The position numbers were made by a program, and so were the translations under genes. Source: Tetmemena sp. SeJ-2015 (Eukaryota; Ciliophora; Spirotrichea; Sporadotrichida; Oxytrichidae). Taken from it: DNA of 11,318 nucleotides. Shown here one piece after another: positions 1 through 5,584 of the stretch. The stretch is taken from NCBI GenBank assembly GCA_027382625.1, contig JAJKFJ010013986.1, positions 1 to 11,318 on the forward strand, written 5' to 3'. Below the pieces are notes generated by a model, which had not been told where the DNA came from, made no database searches, and worked only from the letters and a program-made list of their open reading frames with translations. The stretch's first letter is position 1. Every line of letters starts with the position of its first letter.

Positions 1-1
1 G

Positions 2-118
2 CTTGAAGGGAGCGATAGACTTGATTTCTCTAGCTCTCAGATGAAAGAGGTGCTCAAGAAGAAGAAGAATGAAATGGCGATTGGAAACAAGCTTTCCCCT
101 CTTGCTAACTCTGAATGA
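2..118 (+). CDS. 3' end of an unrecognised gene (partial)
   Basis: Open frame entering from the left edge and ending at TGA 116-118; 38 codons are visible. The residues are Ser/Asp-rich, then a KKKK stretch, then a short tail ending in LANSE. Codon content is more GC-rich than the following 1 kb, which fits a real exon end. No domain can be named from so little sequence. The upstream MDSs lie outside the window. Confidence 0.55.
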   Translation, partial: LEGSDRLDFSSSQMKEVLKKKKNEMAIGNKLSPLANSE

Positions 119-1245
119 AGCCTTTATCAACTAATTAATTTTGCAACACTTAAATTTCTAACTCTCCCATTCAAACATAAATCAAAACTCTCTATATAAA
201 CACACTTTGAGTCATTCTCTAAAAATCCCTATAGTGATACCATATTTAAATTTTGAAGAAAAAGTAGTCTGACTCTCTTTTTGGTATTTCGAGTTTTGGG
301 ATCAATTTATTGCCATTAATTTCTCATAATTTAAATTTTAGAAGATTTTTCAATTTCGGTTATAGAAGAATATAATCAAATTTTAACTCTTAAATTTTAA
401 ATTAATTGTGATATCGCTAATGATAAATAGGATTATTGTAAAAATATAAGTTTATTATAAATAACAAAATTTCAATAATAAAAAATCAATTCGTTGAGTA
501 GATGATAGATCTAAACCTCTTACCTCGAATTAATGGGCTTATATCAGGGAAGATATTTTGCTTTTGTAAATCTCGATTTATGAGCAAGACAATAAGTTTG
601 TAAATTCGAATACTTTATGAATAGTTCAATTTTTTTCAAAGAATTTAAAATTGGTATGACTCTAGAAAGTCCATTGTTCTAAAACTATAATGATTTGTAG
701 GCGAATAAACATAAATAAAGTTTTAGAATGACCCGATTCATATTTACATTAATTTATGATAGTAGATATAAAATATTATTTGTTTGATTTTGCATAGATA
801 TTTTTGTTGCTTCTTAATGGATAACTTAGAATAAAAAATTTCTTTTTCAAAGTCTAATATTTTTTAAATGGTATAAAGTATATCGTTTCATTCACTAATA
901 GAAAGATTTTTTCCATGAAATGCTTTTAGGAGCTATCTTATTTTATGATTATCCTGAGCATGAGTTATGTGCCACATAGAACAATTTTCAGTTAACTTTC
1001 TCAGTCTCTTGCCTCAATGAATCTAAGATTACTTCTATGTTTTGCGCTTTTTGAAATTGTAATTGTTCACGTGCCCTATTTAAACAATTATGGTTCTTTT
1101 AAATCTAAATATTCAATCTATGATAGTTTTAAATTCATATTCCGAAATTTCAAATAAAGCAAACTGCATGCTAATTTAATTATAGTATTAAAATAATTAA
1201 GGTATAAATTATTTTAAAAGAAAAAATAATAATATCTTAGAAGAA
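119..1245. other. AT-rich non-coding stretch
   Basis: More than 1.1 kb of strongly AT-rich DNA between two genes. The first part is presumably 3' UTR and eliminated DNA after the TGA at 116. The last ~90 bases (about 1155-1245) align with the region just upstream of copy A2 (about 4115-4213), sharing TTTAATTATAGTATTAAAA, so the duplication of the coiled-coil gene included its upstream flank. I see no paralogue-supported coding segment before 1246, although with TGA as the only stop several chance frames are open. Confidence 0.5.
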
Positions 1246-1833
1246 ATGATTTAAAGACTGTTTGCTTATATAAGATGGTTATGGTAATCTACTTACAATA
1301 GATTATGGAATTAAATTTTGGCACGTGATGACATTGAGCTAGACCTTTTGTCGCAGTAGCAGCAACAGCTGCTCCACAACCAGCACCCACAAGTTCTGCA
1401 ACAGCGCTAGATGCCGAACTAGTAAAACTAGTAGCCTATCGAGGAGTCGAAGAACGAAGAGATAAGAAGGCACTTTCAAAGAGAGTCCTTGATCTCAGAA
1501 AAACTATGTTCTTTCTTGGAAGCAAACGAGGCTCACAAAAAGAGAGTTGAGGCTCACATCTTGAAAGCCTAAGCTCACTATGACAAGATGGAGGATTTTC
1601 AAGCAAGAATCGAACCTCATCTTGTTAAAAAAGATGAAGACTAGAAGAGCGAATAGTCTAAAGATAAGCCTGACCAAGAGAACCTTATCTAACAAGAAGA
1701 TAAAGCAGAGAAAGGCTCCTCAAACTCAGATGTTCAACAAGATCAACAACAAGAAGATGAAGAAGGATAGCTAGATCTTGAGAACTAGACTGAAATTGAG
1801 TCTAGGAGAAAGATATCACTAGTTCATACTTGA
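1246..1833 (+). CDS. Gln-rich coiled-coil protein, copy A1
   Basis: A continuous frame of 195 codons plus TGA (1831-1833) when TAA/TAG are read as Gln. The N-terminus has the motif QSTYNRL and then LAR.D.ELDL, both shared with copy A2 at 4214. A Q-tract follows, then EE.RRHFQR. Three heptads of the type EAHxxxx/QAHYDKM (1528-1590) predict a short coiled coil, and an acidic, Gln-rich tail follows. Substitutions between A1 and A2 keep the frame, which supports coding. The chosen ATG aligns with an ATG in A2, but the frame is open upstream to about 1021 and (L/Q)EEM is shared just before it, so the start could lie further 5'. I do not recognise the family; a structural or scaffold role is only a guess from the coiled coil. 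Confidence 0.72.
1289..1309. repeat. Inverted repeat TAATCTA/TAGATTA conserved in both paralogues
   Basis: A 7 bp inverted repeat with a 7 bp spacer (CTTACAA). The same 21 bases occur at 4253-4273 in copy A2, without a mismatch. It lies inside the predicted coding region and encodes QSTYNRL, so conservation may be protein-driven, but third positions are also unchanged. Confidence 0.6.
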
Positions 1834-2111
1834 ATGAGCTATATAAGTTAATTAATTTGGATAAACTTTAAACAATCAAACAATACACATCACACTTTAA
1901 CGCCTTTTCCATTCTTCTCTGTTTTTTTTTCCTTATGTAATGATAAACACATCCTCTCTCTCTCTCTCTACCATCTTTTGATAAGGAATTAGAGTTTTGA
2001 CATTTTTAGTTAATTATAGTCATATTATTCAAATTTAAACTTTATCATGTTTCCTGTTAAATCTCAATTAAAGTATTTATCTCTCATTGGCATCATTTCA
2101 TTGATTTATGA
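1834..2111. other. Intergenic AT-rich stretch
   Basis: Follows the A1 stop codon. Contains T-runs and a (CT)8 tract at 1954-1969. No coding signal supported by a paralogue was seen. The 5' part of the next gene, if it is not encoded in 2112-2518, would have to lie here or elsewhere. Confidence 0.45.
1954..1969. repeat. (CT)8 microsatellite
   Basis: Simple dinucleotide run in the intergenic stretch between A1 and the next gene. Confidence 0.85.
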
Positions 2112-3430
2112 ATTATTTTACCAGAAACAAAATTAATTACAAACTATTCTTTAGATGCAGTAGAGATTGAACATAATTCAAGCATTAAGAAATATTACTA
2201 AGAGGCAAGATTCGCAAATGTGATTGATAGTAAATGGAATAAGAGCTTTTATGTACTGCTGCTCTACCAGTATTCTTCTATATAAGATATAATCATGGTG
2301 CTTTATCGAATGGCTTTCCTTCGATCTAACACCTGCCTCTCTCTTCTTGCAGTTGAAATCATTAACAAAGGAAGTCATTCTCGAAGCCGTAAGATAACTA
2401 CAAGTGTTGAATTAAAAGCGTGTCTATTCAACCTCCTTTACTTGAAGGCTGCCTCCTACTAGCAGAGTGTTATACCAACGGCTCCAGCAGACAAAAAAAG
2501 AGAGAATTCATATCCTCAAGATAAATAAAGAAAGTTGAAATGTAAGGTGAATTATAGATTACTTTACCAAATTTTTAGTCATTCGAGGTTAAACTCAAAT
2601 TCACTATAAATGCCAATCTCAATTTCATTTTGTTTTAAGCATGACTGTTGTAGCCTTTCTCATATTAAAACAATGGAATTCTTTGGAATAAACTTAACTT
2701 ACTGCGTGTGAATGAAGTAAGAGACATGAACCTTCCTGTATTAAATAGTATCTAATAACTGACCAGAACTTTAATATGTGGCTTATCTTTTCCCTTACTT
2801 CCAAATTTTCTGAATTAATTCGCATTCATACAAACATAGCATCTCTTTAACTTTTCTCAATTAAAATTTTATGTTAGAGTTGCGCAAGTGAAAGCTAATA
2901 TTTAAAATTAACATTTAGATTAATCTAAAATATAGATTAAATAAGATAAAATAAAAAAATTATAAACTAATACAATGATAAAAATATTATAAAAATTTTT
3001 TCGATTATGATTTCTTTGTTGAAGTGAAATAGGTAAATTATTTTTAATTAGCCAGATAATTTAATTGAGGCTGAACTAGCACAGCTAAAGGCTCAAAATG
3101 CAAAGAAGAAGAAGGAGCTTTATCAAATGCAGAAAGAACATATAGCTGAAGACTTTCATGGAAGAATTTAAGACCAACGTGGCGGACGTCTAGGGTCACA
3201 TCGCAGATTGCAAAGTCTACATGAAGTCTATCGATGGCTATTTGAAATCTGAAGAGTCGAAGATAGATCACTCTAATGCCAAGAATACTCCTTATCCTCA
3301 AGTCTAAACCAAGCATAGCAGAAATTCTCTCCTAGTCCCGCTGGCTCTCTAGGAGATGATAACGAAATCGTCTCAAATAGTTGGCGGAGCTATAGAGGAC
3401 TACTAAGCAAACGACGCTAAGGAGAAGTGA
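2112..3430 (+). CDS. Unrecognised protein gene in three MDSs (B1+C)
   Basis: MDS 1 (2112-2524) is open in one frame with UAR as Gln and has motifs such as YYQEARFANVID, SLLAVEIINK and LYLKAASYQQ. Its reading frame joins the second segment exactly if 2519-3053 is removed at the AGATAA pointer, giving SYPQDNLIEAEL. The second segment begins with a Lys-rich coiled coil (KAQNAKKKKEL). Removing 13 bp at GAAGA (3148-3160) joins it to the third segment, which ends at TGA 3428-3430. Hydrophobic stretches alternate with charged ones in MDS 1, and the C-terminal half is coiled-coil-like. The true start is unresolved: no good ATG sits at the 5' edge, and the first in-frame ATG (2295) lies after residues shared with the decayed copy at 3548-4085, so another MDS may precede it. 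Near 3330-3400 a second frame is also open, so the last ~35 residues are less certain. Function unknown. Confidence 0.62.
2519..3053 (+). other. IES, 535 bp, pointer AGATAA
   Basis: AGATAA occurs at 2519-2524 and 3054-3059. Removing one copy plus the insert moves frame 0 to frame 1, which is the frame of the downstream coiled coil. The insert is AT-rich with several TGA codons in the required frame. The first ~60 bases of the insert also align with 4023-4085 behind the decayed copy, so the duplication carried part of this IES. Confidence 0.7.
3148..3160 (+). other. Very short IES, 13 bp, pointer GAAGA
   Basis: GAAGA occurs at 3148-3152 and 3161-3165. Deleting 13 bp turns two overlapping frames into one, giving HIAEEFKTNVADV. 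Without the deletion the upstream frame reaches TGA near 3250. A plain indel in a pseudogene is the alternative. Confidence 0.5.
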
Positions 3431-3547
3431 ACAGTCTATCCCCAATTAAGCTAATATTTATTTATTTTTAAATAATAAAAACTTTGATTACCTAAACTTA
3501 AACTTTTATTCATATTTAACACACACTTCTCGCAAAAAAATCGTTAA
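3431..3547. other. AT-rich spacer
   Basis: Short stretch between the stop at 3428 and the decayed copy. Runs of A and T, nothing recognisable. Confidence 0.4.
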
Positions 3548-4085
3548 ATGGAGGTCAATTCTCGTTATCCCATTCTTAAATAGGTAAGTTTTTCTCAAAT
3601 GATGTATTATAATCAGTTAAGACTTTTCGAAGCTAGACATTTGTAATTATAAATCCCACTTTATTTGAATTTATAACTTTGATTATAGAATAAGAGAAAC
3701 TAAAGTGCTAAGTAATGTTAAAAATCTATTTTTACAACTCCATTAATTATCATAACAAATTAGGGCTTTAATTTGCCACTCTGCCAGTCTTATTCTTAAT
3801 TAAATAGAATGCAATCGATAGTCTCTCCTTCAATATAATACCAGGTTTTCTCTTCTTGCAGTTGGCATCATTAACAAGTTTAATCACTCTCATAGGCGTA
3901 AGTGGATTGCAAGAGCTCAATGAAAAGTGTGCCTACTCAACATCCTTTACATGAAGGCTGCTGCTTGGTCGCATTGAATGTTATACCAACTGTTCCTGGA
4001 GACACAAATATTCATACCCTCGAGATAAATAAACAAAGTTTAAATTTTAAATTAATTTACCAAATTTATAGTCATTATCTATCAT
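3548..4085 (+). pseudogene. Decayed copy (B2) of the first MDS of the 2112-3430 gene
   Basis: Clear nucleotide similarity to 2112-2580, including CTCTTCTTGCAGTTG, ATCATTAACAA, TGTTATACCAAC and GATAAATAAA. Translated pieces match in several frames: SLLAV.IINK, HS..RK and LY.KAA. Small indels relative to B1 (one near 3800, about two bases lost near 3920, one gained near 3975) break the frame and introduce TGA codons, and no pointer pair repairs them. An ATG at 3548 opens a short frame followed by GTAAGT at 3584-3589, a possible splice donor, but this is weak. Most likely a non-functional duplicate that also carries the beginning of the 535 bp IES. Confidence 0.6.
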
Positions 4086-4213
4086 GATTGTTTAATTCAA
4101 TCTTTCTAGTGCTAAATAGTGAAACTGTCTAATAATAATTTAATTATAGTATTAAAACAATAAAGACATAAATTAATTCCAACTCAGAATAATAATTTGA
4201 AATTTAAGAAGAG

Positions 4214-4990
4214 ATGATTTCAAGAGTGTTAACTTGTTTAAGAAGGTTATGTTAATCTACTTACAATAGATTATTCAATTAATTCTTGGCACGTGTTGAC
4301 GTGGAGCTCGATCTCTGACCATAGTAGCATTAGCATATACCAGAGTAGCAAATCCAACACTTCCAACAGCAGATGCAGCTGTAGATTTAATAGCACTAAT
4401 AGGAAGTGCAACAGGAGGTCTAAGCGAACAAATAGCAAGTTTAGCAGGAGATCGAAGAGCACTTTCAGCAGGTTAAGTTGTCGCTCTAGTAAAATTTTTA
4501 ATCGAGAGAAGAGTCGGCATTCTCCGACGCTACCTTCTTAGAAAAGTTGAATTAAAACTTTGAAAGAAAGTTCTAGCTCTTGGAAATGATTATCAACCAG
4601 AATGAACAGGCTTATATCAATAATTCCTTGCGCCATGAAGAAGTTAGGTCTCACTACAAAAGACTTGAGGCTCACTTCCAAAGACAGGAGGCTCATATCC
4701 AAAGCCAAGAGGCTCACATCAAAAACCAAGAGGCCAGTTTTTAGAACCAAGCAGCTTGCATAAAAAACCAGGAGGCTCACTTTAAGAGAGCCTAAGCTCA
4801 CTATGTGATTATGGCTGATCATGTTGCTAAGACGGAGAAATTTAAAGAAAATTTGGTTGCTCAACTTCTTGATTTAGAAGAGGAAGAGAATAGCAATCAA
4901 GATCAGTTGATCTTTATCTAGAAACCAGAAATATCTGAAGAAAACTTATAAATCTCGAAACCTGCACATTAAAATGAAAGAGAATAATGA
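4214..4990 (+). CDS. Gln-rich coiled-coil protein, copy A2 (in-frame TGA)
   Basis: Paralogue of the gene at 1246. The shared start region begins MI and contains QSTYNRL and LAR.D.ELDL. A TGA at 4316-4318 interrupts the frame just after ELDL, where A1 has sense codons. The same frame then stays open to TGA 4988-4990 and is extremely Gln-rich, mostly through TAA/TAG, with a heptad pattern (QEIEEHFQQVKLSL, matching EEIRRHFQRESLI in A1). Eight perfect heptads of the EAHxxxx type span 4646-4813, against three in A1. The TGA may be a nonsense mutation, or it may lie in a small IES; a 39 bp candidate with only a GAG repeat exists but would delete the conserved ELDL. Translation could also start after it. 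Family and role unknown. Confidence 0.62.
4646..4813 (+). repeat. Array of eight 21-bp heptad units
   Basis: Eight consecutive seven-codon units with EAH or a close variant at the same phase: RSHYKRL, EAHFQRQ, EAHIQSQ, EAHIKNQ, EASFQNQ, AACIKNQ, EAHFKRA, QAHYVIM. Predicts a regular coiled coil. Copy A1 has three units at 1528-1590, so the array has expanded or contracted in whole heptads. Confidence 0.85.
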
Positions 4991-4999
4991 AGAGAATAA
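4979..4999 (+). repeat. 12 bp tandem step with 9 bp repeat AGAGAATAA across the A2 stop
   Basis: AGAGAATAA occurs at 4979-4987 and 4991-4999. The 12 bp between the starts contains the TGA at 4988. Removing it as a tiny IES would keep frame and extend the protein by at least 35 codons that look charged and protein-like (contains FEDDLNDKIFREN). A simple slippage duplication is equally possible. Confidence 0.4.
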
Positions 5000-5584
5000 G
5001 AGATATAGCCAGAAAGAGTCTGTAATTTTGAAGATGATTTAAACGATAAAATCTTTAGGGAGAATCTCGTATATAAAGTGCAAATTATAAACTAAAGCTT
5101 CTCTTTAAACTTTGGCTAATATTTTTCATTACCTACAACCTTATTTTTTCAAATTATGTGGCTTAAAATTTATATTATGATATATTTTCAACTCTAATGT
5201 TATATAATTCAAATAAATTCAATATATTGTCAGTTGCCATATCAAATCAAGCACAATTTATATAAATGACTTGAAATTTAACATGTATATTTCATAGATA
5301 AGCAAAATATTTAATTATCTAGGATCCTGAAATATTGAAAAGTCAATATATAAGGTGATTATTATAAGAAAAGAATGTATTAAAAACATTTAAAGCCTCA
5401 AATAAATTATTGATTGAAAACGTGAATTCTTTATAAATTTGCCTGAAAGTTATTTTATGTTGGTTAAGAAATATATTTAGCCAAGTTTTCAAGAAATTAG
5501 TTTTCTCTTTACTAAAAGAACTTCGATGAATGGGAGAATATTTTTTGAAAAGATTAAATCAAATCAAATTTAAAATACAATAAG
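4991..5584. other. AT-rich spacer between A2 and the SET gene
   Basis: About 600 bases. The first ~110 bases may be A2 3' UTR or extra coding sequence (see the 12 bp repeat). The remainder is AT-rich with no motif I recognise, and probably holds eliminated DNA and the 5' flank of the SET gene. Confidence 0.4.

Noticed and set aside
119..1020. Long open frames when only TGA is a stop
   Set aside because: In DNA this AT-rich, TGA is rare, so frames of 50-100 codons arise by chance; none here has paralogue or motif support.
1478..1547. 9 bp repeat AAAGAGAGT in A1 as an IES pointer
   Set aside because: The A1 frame is continuous through this region and aligns with A2; removal would shift it into a wrong frame.
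4318..4560. Alanine-rich alternative frame of A2 (and its match in A1)
   Set aside because: It comes from reading CAG/TAG-rich heptads one base off; the Gln-rich frame aligns better between copies and runs on into the heptad array.
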